Assembly (NCBI RefSeq): GCF_014635065.1
Contig: NZ_BMCG01000002.1
Location: 496,001-560,000, forward strand
From: Oxalicibacterium flavum
Lineage (GTDB): Bacteria > Pseudomonadota > Gammaproteobacteria > Burkholderiales > Burkholderiaceae_D
Direction: 5' to 3'
Length of the DNA stretch: 64,000 nucleotides
Shown: positions 25,017-34,113 of the stretch, piece after piece
Layout: each line of letters begins with the position of its first letter
Numbering within the stretch: position 1 is the first letter of the stretch
Translations under genes and position numbers: made by a program
Notes under the pieces: model-generated
Databases searched by the model: none
Seen by the model: the letters and a program-made list of their open reading frames with translations, nothing else
Told to the model about the DNA's origin: nothing

Positions 25017-26420
25017 TTATTGACCAGACAGCGGTGCTGCCTCGAATTCCCAGCGAAAACACAAACGCCTGCCCTCGCCTGGCGCAAGCGCATGGCAATC
25101 CATGCCGATCCCCGCCGCATACAATAATTGCCGGCCTGCAAATACCAGCGGCAGACGCGGCCGTTCCCATGCCGGCACGTCGCAATGCTGATAATGCGCC
25201 TTCAGATTGCGTGTCGGCCTGTTCCATGCCGGCTTCAGGCGCTCGCCACCGCGCCGCAGCGCAAGCGTCAACTCCTGCGCGCCCAGCCAGTCGGCATCCA
25301 TCCCTTCGTCCGCCTCTTCCACATGCAGCACGCCACCGAATGTCGGAAACGGCAATTTCGCCTCTCCTTGCCAGCGAAACATCTGCGGCTCGAGCAACAG
25401 AGAAGCCGGATCGAGACGGCGTGTCATGAAGACACGTTGACGATGACGATGGATTTCACAGTCGGCATGCGTGACGCACAACTGTGCATCGTCCTTGGCC
25501 TCGAACAGTTGCGTGCGCATCTCGTCCAGCCACGCCGTCGAAGGCATGCGCACGCCGCGCGATCCGAACCAGTAGCGCAGCATGTTGTCGATGCGATCAC
25601 GGCTGAAGCCGGCCAGCCGTCCGATATCGATGCTGTCGCCTTCCAGACAGTTGCCGAGGTCCTGGGAGGCAAGTTCGATCAGCAGCCGCTGCGCCGACTG
25701 CGCATGCTGTGCAGTTCGCGCAAAGCGCCGCTGGAACCCGGGAAAATCGTGCGCCAAAGCGGGCATGACATGGTGACGCAAGGCATTGCGCGCATAGCGC
25801 GGGTCCGCATTCGATTCGTCCTCCACATGCGCAATTCCTTCCTGTGCCGCCCATGCTGCCAACATGTCGCGCGAGACATCGAGCAGAGGACGGCCCATCC
25901 ACAGGGAAGAATCTCCAAGCAGATCGGCAGCCTGGTTGGCGCGATCCATGCCGGACAGCCCGGCCACGCCCGAACCGCGCAGCAGTTGCAGCAGCACGGT
26001 CTCGGCCTGATCATCCTGGTGATGCGCCGTCAGCAGCATAGACACGCCATGCATGCGGCACATGTCGCCGAGCGCCGCATAGCGCAAGGTGCGCGCCGCC
26101 TCCTCGATGCCGTTGCGCGCATCCGCCAGAGAGACCTGTCGCGCATCGAAAACCACACCGAGGCTCGCACACTGTTCACGGCAATGCGCAAGCCATGCAT
26201 CCGCGTGCGGGCTCAAGCCGTGGTGGACATGGAAGGCATGCAGCGTCAGGCCGTGGCGCTGCGCATGCGCGTGCGCCAGGTGCAGCAGCACGGCGGAGTC
26301 GAGTCCGCCGCTGAAGGCGACCGCGATGCGGCGCGTATCGAGATCGGGGGCGGAAAGAGAAACGCGCGTCCGGATTTCTCCCAACGCGCGTTCGTATTCC
26401 TCTGGAAGAGAAGAATTCAC
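25017..26420 (-). CDS. tilS: tRNA(Ile)-lysidine synthetase TilS
   Basis: This enzyme of about 467 residues converts C34 of tRNA-Ile(CAU) to lysidine so that AUA is read as isoleucine. The PP-loop SGGLDSAVLLHLA, HVHHGLSPHAD, EEAARTLRYAAL and TAHHQDDQAETVL are visible, followed by the substrate-binding C-terminal domains. I place the start at GTG 26420, one base past the accA stop. The frame is open to an ATG at 26456 inside accA, which lacks a ribosome site. Overlap-type spacing suggests coupling to accA. Confidence 0.93.
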   Translation of the reverse strand: MNSSLPEEYERALGEIRTRVSLSAPDLDTRRIAVAFSGGLDSAVLLHLAHAHAQRHGLTLHAFHVHHGLSPHADAWLAHCREQCASLGVVFDARQVSLADARNGIEEAARTLRYAALGDMCRMHGVSMLLTAHHQDDQAETVLLQLLRGSGVAGLSGMDRANQAADLLGDSSLWMGRPLLDVSRDMLAAWAAQEGIAHVEDESNADPRYARNALRHHVMPALAHDFPGFQRRFARTAQHAQSAQRLLIELASQDLGNCLEGDSIDIGRLAGFSRDRIDNMLRYWFGSRGVRMPSTAWLDEMRTQLFEAKDDAQLCVTHADCEIHRHRQRVFMTRRLDPASLLLEPQMFRWQGEAKLPFPTFGGVLHVEEADEGMDADWLGAQELTLALRRGGERLKPAWNRPTRNLKAHYQHCDVPAWERPRLPLVFAGRQLLYAAGIGMDCHALAPGEGRRLCFRWEFEAAPLSGQ

Positions 26421-26421
26421 A

Positions 26422-27396
26422 TCATTCCGCGGCGTTGAGTTCCTTGAACTTGCCATAGGCCATGATCTTCTCGTGGCGTGCCGCCAGCAGGTCCTTGGTC
26501 TTGACGCCCTGGAACTGGCGCAGTGTATCGGCCAGCGCGCGCTTGAGCAGCGCCGCCATCTGCTGCGGATCGCGATGCGCGCCGCCGAGCGGCTCGTTGA
26601 CGATCTTGTCGATCAGGCCCATCGCCTTCAGGCGATGCGCGGTCAGGCCCAGCGCCTCGGCCGCGTCGGACGCCCGCTCGGCGGATTTCCACAGGATCGA
26701 TGCACAGCCTTCGGGCGAGATCACCGAATAGGTCGAGTATTGCAACATCAGCACCGCGTCGCCGACCGCAATCGCCAGCGCGCCGCCGGAGCCGCCTTCG
26801 CCGATGATGGTGGCGATCAGCGGCACCTTTAGTTCCGCCATCACGTACAGATTGTGGCCGATCGCTTCCGACTGGCCGCGCTCTTCGGCATCGATGCCCG
26901 GGAACGCGCCCGGCGTATCGACGAAGGTGAAGATCGGCAAACCAAACTTCTCGGCCAGCTTCATCAGGCGCATCGCCTTGCGATAGCCTTCCGGCTTGGG
27001 CATGCCGAAGTTGCGCATGCTGCGCTCCTTGGTGTCGCGGCCCTTCTGATGGCCGATCACCATGCAGGGCTGGCCATTGAAGCGCGCAAGACCACCGACA
27101 ATGGACAGGTCGTCGGCATAGGTGCGGTCGCCGTGCAGTTCGTGGAAATCGGTGAAGATCTCGTTCACGTAATCCATCGTGTAGGGACGCTGCGGATGAC
27201 GCGCGATCTGCGACACCTGCCACGGCGTGAGCTTGGCGTAGATGTCCTTGGTCAGTTGCTGGCTTTTCTTGGACAGGCGCTCGATCTCTTCCGAGATATC
27301 GACGGCGGAATCGTCCTGGACGAAGCGCAGTTCCTCGATCTTGGAATCGAGTTCTGCAATCGGCTGTTCAAAGCCGAGGAAAGTGGTTTTACTCAT
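26422..27396 (-). CDS. accA: Acetyl-CoA carboxylase carboxyltransferase subunit alpha
   Basis: This 324-residue subunit, with AccD, transfers the carboxyl group from biotin to acetyl-CoA, the first committed step of fatty acid synthesis. Typical family stretches are [19 protein letters not shown] at the N-terminus, [10 protein letters not shown]-type [34 protein letters not shown] and [12 protein letters not shown]. The length is as expected. tilS follows directly. Confidence 0.97.
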   Translation of the reverse strand: MSKTTFLGFEQPIAELDSKIEELRFVQDDSAVDISEEIERLSKKSQQLTKDIYAKLTPWQVSQIARHPQRPYTMDYVNEIFTDFHELHGDRTYADDLSIVGGLARFNGQPCMVIGHQKGRDTKERSMRNFGMPKPEGYRKAMRLMKLAEKFGLPIFTFVDTPGAFPGIDAEERGQSEAIGHNLYVMAELKVPLIATIIGEGGSGGALAIAVGDAVLMLQYSTYSVISPEGCASILWKSAERASDAAEALGLTAHRLKAMGLIDKIVNEPLGGAHRDPQQMAALLKRALADTLRQFQGVKTKDLLAARHEKIMAYGKFKELNAAE

Positions 27397-27450
27397 CGTG
27401 CCTCCATCTGATTCGACACGAAGCGGCAGTCATTCGTATCGTGCATGCGT

Positions 27451-28098
27451 TCAATAGGAAACCGGCACCGGCTCCAGGCTGCGCCAGAGATACCAGGTCG
27501 CGACCGTGCGGTAAGGTTCCCAATTGGCGGCCACTTCGCGCGCATCGCTGCGCGAAACCGGCTCGCCTGAAAAATAGTTGCGGCTGATGCCCGCCAGCAG
27601 ACCCACGTCGTCCAGCGGCAATATATTCGGTCGGAGCAGATTAAATATCAAAAACATCTCCGCTGTCCAGCGCCCGATGCCGCGTATCTGCACCAGCTCG
27701 GCGATGACGGCTTCGTCATCCATCTCGGCCCACTTGTCACATTGAACACGTTTTGCCTTGAAATGGTCGGCCAGGTCGAGGATGTATTCGGTCTTGCGCT
27801 TGGACAGGCCGCAGCCGGCCAGCTTGTCGCCGGCCCGGATGACCTGCACCGGCGTGCACTTGGGACAGACTTCGAGGAACTTGCGCCAGACGCTGTCGGC
27901 CGCCTTGACCGAAATCTGCTGCCCGATGATCGAGCGCGCCAGCGTCGAGAACGGCTCGCCGCGACTGGCCAGGTGCAGATCGCCGAACTGCGGGATCAGC
28001 TTGCGCATGATGCGGTCGCGCTTCATGAGCTCGGCCTTGGCCTCTTCCCAGTACGGGGGAAGGATGCGCACTTCGTCAGCGGTCATTGCCTTTGCCAT
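27451..28098 (-). CDS. DNA-3-methyladenine glycosylase II family protein (AlkA-like, HhH-GPD)
   Basis: This 215-residue base-excision repair glycosylase has the helix-hairpin-helix LVQIRGIGRWTAEMFLIF and catalytic aspartate in LPLDDVGLL, the HhH-GPD signature. LARSIIGQQISVKAADSVW is the typical AlkA core. It lacks the extra N-terminal domain of E. coli AlkA and has no four-cysteine iron-sulfur motif, so it is a compact AlkA-type enzyme removing alkylated purines. It sits between cysS (four bases) and accA. Confidence 0.9.
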   Translation of the reverse strand: MAKAMTADEVRILPPYWEEAKAELMKRDRIMRKLIPQFGDLHLASRGEPFSTLARSIIGQQISVKAADSVWRKFLEVCPKCTPVQVIRAGDKLAGCGLSKRKTEYILDLADHFKAKRVQCDKWAEMDDEAVIAELVQIRGIGRWTAEMFLIFNLLRPNILPLDDVGLLAGISRNYFSGEPVSRSDAREVAANWEPYRTVATWYLWRSLEPVPVSY

Positions 28099-28102
28099 GC
28101 AG

Positions 28103-29497
28103 CTACGCCCTTCGCCATTCGGTCACGCCACCCGGCTTGTCCTCGAGAATGATGCCCTGCTCCAGCAGCTCGGCGCGGATGCGGTCGGCTTGCGCGAAGT
28201 CCTTCGCCTGCTTGGCCTGCGTGCGCGCTTCGATGCGGCCCAGCACCATGGCTTCGATGCCGTCGGCTTCCTGGCCCGGAGCGCCGGCATGCAGGAACTG
28301 CTGCGGCGTGCGCTGCAGGAGGCCCACTATACCAGCGAGTCCGGCCAGCTGGCGCGCCAGCGCAGGCGACTTGGTCTTGTTGACCTCGTTGGTCAGTTCG
28401 AACAGCACGGCGACCGCCAGCGGCGTGTTGAAATCGTCGTTCATCGCCTCGGCAAAGCGCAGCGCATGCGCTTCCTGCATGTCGAGCGCGGCGCCGTCCG
28501 GCTGCACGTCCTTGAGCGCGGTGTACATGCGCGTCAGCGCGTTGCGCGCATCGTCGAGATGCGCATCGGAATAGTTGAGCTGGCTGCGGTAGTGCGCGCG
28601 CAGGATGAAGAAGCGCACGACCTCCGGGTCGTATTTCTCGAGTACTTCGCGGATCGTGAAGAAGTTGCCGAGCGACTTGGACATCTTTTCGTTATCGACG
28701 CGCACGAAGCCGTTGTGCATCCAGTAATTGACGAAGGCGTGGCCGTGCGCGCCTTCGGACTGCGCGATCTCGTTTTCGTGGTGAGGGAACTGCAGGTCGG
28801 CACCGCCGCCGTGGATGTCGAACTGCTCGCCGAGCAGATCGCAGGCCATGGCCGAGCATTCGATGTGCCAGCCGGGGCGACCGCTGCCCCACTTCGACTG
28901 CCACTTCACTTCGTCGGGCTCTGATTCCTTGGACGCCTTCCACAACACGAAGTCCAGCGGATCGCGCTTGCCGGTATTGACATCGACACGCTCGCCGGCG
29001 CGCAGGTCGTCGAGCGACTTGCCCGACAGCTTGCCGTAACCGGCAAAGTCGCGCACCGAATAGTTCACGTCGCCATCGGCCGCCTTGTAGGCCAGCCCGT
29101 TCTTCTCAAGCGCTTCGATCAGGCCCAGCATCTGCGGCACGTAGGCAGTCGCGCGCGGCTCATGATCGGGCTTGCAGACGCCGAGCGCGGCCGCATCCTC
29201 ATCCATCGCATCGATGAAGCGCTGCGTCAGCTGCGAAATCGATTCGCCGTTCTCCGCCGCACGCTTGATGATCTTGTCGTCGATGTCGGTGATGTTGCGC
29301 ACGTAGGTAACCTCGTAACCCGAGGTGCGCAGCCAGCGCTGCACCAGGTCGAACACCACCATCACGCGCGCATGACCGATATGGCAATAGTCATAGACCG
29401 TCATGCCGCAGACGTACATGCGGACCTTGCCCGGCTCAATAGGAACGAACGGCTGCTTCTCGCGTGCCAGCGTATTGAAAATCTTCAGGGAACTCAT
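28103..29497 (-). CDS. cysS: Cysteinyl-tRNA synthetase
   Basis: This 464-residue class I synthetase has zinc-site cysteine in [20 protein letters not shown], which also contains the HIGH motif. Further marks are [30 protein letters not shown] and [14 protein letters not shown] (KMSKS). It charges tRNA-Cys. The length is usual. It is transcribed away from the cyclophilin gene at 29802. Confidence 0.98.
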   Translation of the reverse strand: MSSLKIFNTLAREKQPFVPIEPGKVRMYVCGMTVYDYCHIGHARVMVVFDLVQRWLRTSGYEVTYVRNITDIDDKIIKRAAENGESISQLTQRFIDAMDEDAAALGVCKPDHEPRATAYVPQMLGLIEALEKNGLAYKAADGDVNYSVRDFAGYGKLSGKSLDDLRAGERVDVNTGKRDPLDFVLWKASKESEPDEVKWQSKWGSGRPGWHIECSAMACDLLGEQFDIHGGGADLQFPHHENEIAQSEGAHGHAFVNYWMHNGFVRVDNEKMSKSLGNFFTIREVLEKYDPEVVRFFILRAHYRSQLNYSDAHLDDARNALTRMYTALKDVQPDGAALDMQEAHALRFAEAMNDDFNTPLAVAVLFELTNEVNKTKSPALARQLAGLAGIVGLLQRTPQQFLHAGAPGQEADGIEAMVLGRIEARTQAKQAKDFAQADRIRAELLEQGIILEDKPGGVTEWRRA

Positions 29498-29801
29498 GAA
29501 TGATGGTGATCGGTGTCGGCGGCTTGTATGTCACGACGCTGGCGCACATTGCCCCATCGCACAAGGCATATGCATGGCGGCAGACAGACCGGAGACGTGC
29601 TCATGCTCTTTTGATAAAATGCCCGTTTTCGCGGCAGTATAGCATTGATGAACGATGCTTCCGCCGCCCTTGATCGGCAGAAACTTGCCGGCCGTCAAAG
29701 GGACGCGATGATAAGTCAGCGGGGCGCATCGCGCAAGCTGACTTGGTTCTGCAGTCGTCATCTCGATGAGCCATTCTTCCACCCTCAAAGGAATTCAGCG
29801 C
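29498..29801. other. Divergent intergenic region cysS / periplasmic cyclophilin
   Basis: About 300 bases contain the leaders of both divergent genes. No coding frame looks real. On the plus strand TTGCCG, 18 bases, TGATAA (29687-29716 region) is a weak sigma70 candidate for the cyclophilin. On the minus strand a TATACT is present without a matching -35. No strong palindrome was seen. Confidence 0.4.
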
Positions 29802-30392
29802 ATGATCGTTTCTCGCCGCCGCATGTTGTCTCTGCTGTCAGCCCTTTCCGTTTCCACCCTGTTTTCCATCGCGCATGCCGGCGACCTGCCGCAGGTCACG
29901 CTCAAAACCAGCATGGGCGACATCGTGCTGGAACTCGATCGCGAGAAAGCTCCCGCGACCGTCGGCAATTTCCTTCAATATGTCAGGGATGGTCAATACA
30001 ACGGCACCATTTTTCACCGCGTGATTCCCGGCTTCATGATCCAGGGCGGCGGCTTTGATCGCAACATGCAGGAAAAGAAAACGCGCGCCCCCATCCGCAA
30101 TGAAGCCAACAACGGGCTGCGCAACGACATCTACACCGTCGCCATGGCACGCCGTGCCGATCCGCATTCGGCCACCGCACAGTTCTTCATCAACACCCAG
30201 AACAATTCCGCGCTCAACTATCCGGGTTCGGACGGCTGGGGCTATACGGTATTCGGCAAGGTCGTGCAGGGCACGGATGTCGTCGAACGCATCAAGAACG
30301 TCAGCACGGGCAATCTCGGTCCGCATCGCGACGTGCCGACCTCGCCCGTCCTCATCGAATCCGCTACCATCACACATGGAAGCGCACGGTAA
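29802..30392 (+). CDS. ppiA: Periplasmic peptidyl-prolyl cis-trans isomerase (cyclophilin type)
   Basis: This 196-residue cyclophilin is exported. The N-terminus [18 protein letters not shown] ends in AHA and has a paired-arginine SRRRML that could serve the Tat or the Sec route. The catalytic core is visible: [33 protein letters not shown] and [16 protein letters not shown]. It speeds proline isomerisation in periplasmic proteins. ATG 29802 is chosen for the AAGGA nine bases upstream and the direct signal peptide; ATG 29766 would add 12 residues. It lies 58 bases before its cytoplasmic paralogue. Confidence 0.92.
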   Translation: MIVSRRRMLSLLSALSVSTLFSIAHAGDLPQVTLKTSMGDIVLELDREKAPATVGNFLQYVRDGQYNGTIFHRVIPGFMIQGGGFDRNMQEKKTRAPIRNEANNGLRNDIYTVAMARRADPHSATAQFFINTQNNSALNYPGSDGWGYTVFGKVVQGTDVVERIKNVSTGNLGPHRDVPTSPVLIESATITHGSAR

Positions 30393-30450
30393 ACGTGCCA
30401 CGCAGTGAAACCAGTTTCGCCCTCCACCATCATCTAGAACAAGGAATATC

Positions 30451-30939
30451 ATGGCAGTCATCCTCACCACCAACCACGGCAACATCACCATCGAACTCGA
30501 TGCGGACAAGGCACCGAAGACCGTCGAGAACTTCCTCGCCTACGTCAATGCCGGCCACTACGCCGGCACGATCTTCCACCGCGTGATCGACGGCTTCATG
30601 ATCCAGGGCGGCGGCTTCGAACCCGGTATGAAGCAGAAAGCCACGCGCGAACCGATCGAGAACGAGGCCAAGAACGGTCTCAAGAACGAGACCTACACCA
30701 TCGCCATGGCACGTACCGCAGCACCGCACTCGGCGTCGTCGCAATTCTTCATCAACGTCAACGACAACGGCTTCCTCGACTATCCGGGCCAGGACGGCTG
30801 GGGCTACTGCGTGTTCGGCAAGGTAACCGAAGGCACCGACGTGGTCGACAAGATCAGGTCCGTCAAGACCTCGCGCAGCGGCATGTTCGCTGACGTGCCG
30901 GTGGAAGATGTGATCATCGAAAAGGCCGAAGTGGTCTGA
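30451..30939 (+). CDS. ppiB: Cytoplasmic peptidyl-prolyl cis-trans isomerase B
   Basis: This 162-residue cyclophilin has no signal peptide. It shows [40 protein letters not shown] and [20 protein letters not shown]. It is about as long as E. coli PpiB and clearly related to the upstream exported copy, so the pair likely arose by duplication. AAGGAATATC precedes the ATG. lpxH follows after 29 bases, as is common in proteobacteria. Confidence 0.96.
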   Translation: MAVILTTNHGNITIELDADKAPKTVENFLAYVNAGHYAGTIFHRVIDGFMIQGGGFEPGMKQKATREPIENEAKNGLKNETYTIAMARTAAPHSASSQFFINVNDNGFLDYPGQDGWGYCVFGKVTEGTDVVDKIRSVKTSRSGMFADVPVEDVIIEKAEVV

Positions 30940-30968
30940 TTTCCGCCACGCTTTCCTGACCTGCCTCC

Positions 30969-31784
30969 ATGATCGCCCCCCTTCCCCGCGACCGCGAGCA
31001 GCAACAGGCGCAGCCCGAACAGGCTGCGCTTTTTGTTTCGGACCTGCATCTGCAGCCCGAGATGCCGCAGACTGCGCAAGCCTTCTTCGGTTTCCTGCAG
31101 GACCATGCCCACCGTGCCGAACAGCTCTATCTGCTCGGCGACATCTTCGAGGCATGGGCCGGCGACGACGACGTGGTCGATGCCTTTCATGCGCGCGTGG
31201 TGCAGGCGCTGCGCGCGGTGGCGCAAGGCGGCACGCAGCTCTTCTGGATGGCTGGCAATCGTGACTTCCTGGTCGGAGAAGGATTCGCGCAGGCGGTCGG
31301 GCTGACGCTGCTGCCCGACCCGTTCGTCACCACCATCGCCGGTCGCTTGCTGGTGCTCACGCACGGCGATGCCTGGTGCACCGACGACGAAGCCTACATG
31401 CAATTCCGCGCGCAGGTACGCTCACCCGAATGGCAGGCCGCCTTCCTGGCCTTGCCACTGGAACGGCGCAAGCAGATCGTCGAGGAATTGCGCGCAGGCA
31501 GCCGCGCAGCGCAGAAGAACAAGTCGTACGACATCATGGACGTCAACGACGACGCGATTGCGGCGCTGTTCGCACGCAGCGCCGCGCCTGTCATGATCCA
31601 CGGCCACACGCACCGGCCCGCGCGCCATGCGCACGAAGTAGCCGGCGTGCAGCGCCAGCGCTACGTGCTTTCGGATTGGGATCTGGAAGGAAGCAGTCCG
31701 CGCGGGGACTGGCTGGCGATCACGGCGGATGGCGTCATCCGCCGCTACGGGCTCGATGGCAAGGAAATAGGCAACGGCGGCTGA
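30969..31784 (+). CDS. lpxH: UDP-2,3-diacylglucosamine diphosphatase LpxH
   Basis: This 271-residue metallophosphoesterase makes lipid X in the lipid A pathway. The metal motifs appear in order: FVSDLHLQPE, GDIFEAWAGDDD, MAGNRDFLVGEGF, LTHGDAWCTDDEAYM and MIHGHTHRPARH. The cluster ppiB-lpxH supports the call. It has a longer N-terminus (about 24 residues, Gln-rich) than E. coli LpxH, so a later start is possible, although no better start codon was seen. Confidence 0.95.
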   Translation: MIAPLPRDREQQQAQPEQAALFVSDLHLQPEMPQTAQAFFGFLQDHAHRAEQLYLLGDIFEAWAGDDDVVDAFHARVVQALRAVAQGGTQLFWMAGNRDFLVGEGFAQAVGLTLLPDPFVTTIAGRLLVLTHGDAWCTDDEAYMQFRAQVRSPEWQAAFLALPLERRKQIVEELRAGSRAAQKNKSYDIMDVNDDAIAALFARSAAPVMIHGHTHRPARHAHEVAGVQRQRYVLSDWDLEGSSPRGDWLAITADGVIRRYGLDGKEIGNGG

Positions 31785-31808
31785 CGCTCGCCCTTCCCGT
31801 CTATCTTT

Positions 31809-32501
31809 CTATTCGAACTGCTCGCGGAACTGGCGAAACTGCTCCTTCAGTTCGGCCACCTCTTCCCGGAGCGTCGTGACTTCCGCTTCCAGCTGCGCGA
31901 TGCGATCGTTGCGCGACACGCCGGCAGTACCGGCTTCCACAGCCGCTTCCTGCACCTGCTCCACGTCGCCCGACAGCAGATGCGTGTAGCGCGCCTCCTT
32001 GGTGCCGGGCGCACGCGGCAGGCGTGCCACCAGCGGCGGATACTTATCCATCAGGAACTGCAGACAGGATTCCACCTCGGTAATGGACGAGAACTCGTGG
32101 AGCCGTCCGCTGCGAGTACGAATCTCGCCGGCCGTCTGCGCACCGCGCAGCATCAGCACCGTCAACACCGCCAGCTTGTCCTGCTCGAGCAGCCACTTGA
32201 TGCGCAGCCGATGCTCGTACTTCGCCACACGCGCGCCGGCCTGGCGCACCTCGGTCACGAATTTTTCCTGCATCAGGCGATCCAGCGTCTGCTGCACCTC
32301 GTCCTCGCTCAACGACATGACGGGATCGCGGCTGGAAAGCTGGTTGCAGCCATTGGTCAACGCATTGAGCGACATCGGATAGGCATCGGGCGTCAGCGCT
32401 TCCTTTTCGGCCAGCACCGCCAGCACGCGCAGTTCCTGCGCATCGAGCAGGTCCTGCCGATCTTCCTGCGGCTGCACCTGGCTGTTTTCTTCTTCCATCA
32501 T
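31809..32501 (-). CDS. YceH / DUF480 family winged-helix protein
   Basis: This 230-residue protein of the YceH family (UPF0502) is a tandem winged-helix fold without a defined role. Family signatures: EALTPDAYPMSLNALTNGCN, QLSSRDPVM and LMLRGAQTAGEIRTRSGRLH. The C-terminal about 30 residues form a coiled coil (IAQLEAEVTTLREEVAELKE). The start is ATG 32501. It is convergent with lpxH and upstream cysE lies 13 bases away on the same strand. The molecular function is unknown. Confidence 0.9.
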   Translation of the reverse strand: MMEEENSQVQPQEDRQDLLDAQELRVLAVLAEKEALTPDAYPMSLNALTNGCNQLSSRDPVMSLSEDEVQQTLDRLMQEKFVTEVRQAGARVAKYEHRLRIKWLLEQDKLAVLTVLMLRGAQTAGEIRTRSGRLHEFSSITEVESCLQFLMDKYPPLVARLPRAPGTKEARYTHLLSGDVEQVQEAAVEAGTAGVSRNDRIAQLEAEVTTLREEVAELKEQFRQFREQFE

Positions 32502-32514
32502 TCTGCGTCCGGCG

Positions 32515-33261
32515 TCATTCGACCAGCTTGTTGAGCTGATCGGGATCGAACTTCTCGTTGGTCTTCAGGGTTTCGCAATCGATGCCGGCGCTGCGCAGCG
32601 CGGCGAGGATGCATTCGATCTGGTGTTCCTGCGTCGCCGCATTGTCGATCAGGCCGTGCAGCGCCTTGGACAATGGATCGTCGCCATTCGGCGTCACGCC
32701 GTAGGCGGCGAACATGCGGGCCGCCGCCTCGTCGCGCGCATTGTTTTGCTTGGCGATGATGCGCGCCGGATTGCCGACCGCGGTGGCGCCGGCCGGCACT
32801 TCCTTGACCACCACCGCATTCGAGCCGACCTTGGCGCCCTCGCCCACGGTGAACGCACCCAGCACCTGCGCACCGGCGCCGATGATGACGCCCTTGCCCA
32901 GCGTCGGATGCCGTTTGGCGCCCTTGCTCAGCGAGGTGCCGCCCAGCGTCACGCCCTGATAGATCGTGCAATCGTCGCCGACCTCGGCGGTTTCGCCGAT
33001 CACCACGCCGAAACCGTGATCGATGAAGACGCGGCGGCCGATCTGCGCACCCGGATGAATCTCGATACCGGTCAGCCAGCGGCCGATGTGCGAGGTGAAG
33101 CGCCCGAGCCACTTGAAGCCACGCTGCCAGAACCAGTGCGCGCAACGATGCACCACGATCGCATGGAAGCCCGGATAACAGGTGACCACTTCCCATCCGC
33201 TGCGGGCGGCAGGGTCGCGCGTCATGATGTTATCGATGTCTTCTTGGATGCGGCTGAACAT
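32515..33261 (-). CDS. cysE: Serine O-acetyltransferase CysE
   Basis: This 248-residue enzyme acetylates serine for cysteine synthesis. The left-handed beta-helix of hexapeptide repeats is clear: [57 protein letters not shown]. The catalytic His in DHGFG is present. The start is ATG 33261 ([11 protein letters not shown]); a TTG five codons upstream is less likely. Confidence 0.95.
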   Translation of the reverse strand: MFSRIQEDIDNIMTRDPAARSGWEVVTCYPGFHAIVVHRCAHWFWQRGFKWLGRFTSHIGRWLTGIEIHPGAQIGRRVFIDHGFGVVIGETAEVGDDCTIYQGVTLGGTSLSKGAKRHPTLGKGVIIGAGAQVLGAFTVGEGAKVGSNAVVVKEVPAGATAVGNPARIIAKQNNARDEAAARMFAAYGVTPNGDDPLSKALHGLIDNAATQEHQIECILAALRSAGIDCETLKTNEKFDPDQLNKLVE

Positions 33262-33378
33262 GGCTGAGGAATGCAAGATGGAACAAAACGCAATGGTAGC
33301 GTTTTATGGCCGTCTTTGCCCGCCAGAATCACGTGAATAAGGACTGCTGGCGACGGCAAAAGGCGTCACAGGCGGGCA

Positions 33379-34110
33379 TCAAAGGCGTTGCCGGCGCGCC
33401 TCGTAAAGACAGACCCCCGATGCGACGGAGACATTCAGGCTTTCAACCGCACCGAACATCGGAATGCCGACCAGCACATCGCAGGTTTCGCGCGTCAGGC
33501 GACGCATGCCCTCGCCTTCCGAACCCATGACCAGCGCAGCAGGGCCACTGAAATCGGCGTCGTACAGACCTTTTTCAGCATCGTCGGTGGTGCCGATCAG
33601 CAGAATCTCGCGCTCCTTCAACTCGCGCAAGGTGCGAGCCAGGTTGGTGACCGTGATGTACGGCACGGTGTCCGCCGCACCGCTGGCGACCTTGGCAGCG
33701 GTGGCATTGAGGCCGACCGCGCGATCCTTGGGTGCGATCACCGCATGCGCGCCGGCACCGTCGGCCACCCGCAGGCAGGCGCCCAGATTGTGCGGATCGG
33801 TAATGCCATCCAGAATCAGCAGCAAAGGCGGACCTTCAATGGCATCGAGCAACTCGTCCAGATTCCGCGCCAGGGATAACTGGCTGGCCTTGGCGACGAC
33901 GCCCTGATGGCGACGCGTGCCGACAATGCTGTCGAGACGCGCGGCGTCAACCGGAATGATGCGCACCCGGGCCGCTTCCGCCGCACGGATCATTTCTCTC
34001 ATGCGCTGGTCATGACGGCCTGCATCGACATAGATTTCTTCCACGGACGAGGCCTCATGACGCAGACGCGCCGTCACGGCGTGGAAGCCGAAAATCATCT
34101 TGCTTTTCAT
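33379..34110 (-). CDS. rlmB: 23S rRNA 2'-O-ribose methyltransferase RlmB (G2251)
   Basis: This 243-residue SpoU-type methyltransferase starts [17 protein letters not shown], typical of RlmB. The N-terminal L30e-like domain precedes the trefoil-knot domain with [34 protein letters not shown] and [19 protein letters not shown]. It follows rnr by three bases, the conserved rnr-rlmB pair. Confidence 0.97.
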   Translation of the reverse strand: MKSKMIFGFHAVTARLRHEASSVEEIYVDAGRHDQRMREMIRAAEAARVRIIPVDAARLDSIVGTRRHQGVVAKASQLSLARNLDELLDAIEGPPLLLILDGITDPHNLGACLRVADGAGAHAVIAPKDRAVGLNATAAKVASGAADTVPYITVTNLARTLRELKEREILLIGTTDDAEKGLYDADFSGPAALVMGSEGEGMRRLTRETCDVLVGIPMFGAVESLNVSVASGVCLYEARRQRL

Positions 34111-34113
34111 TTG

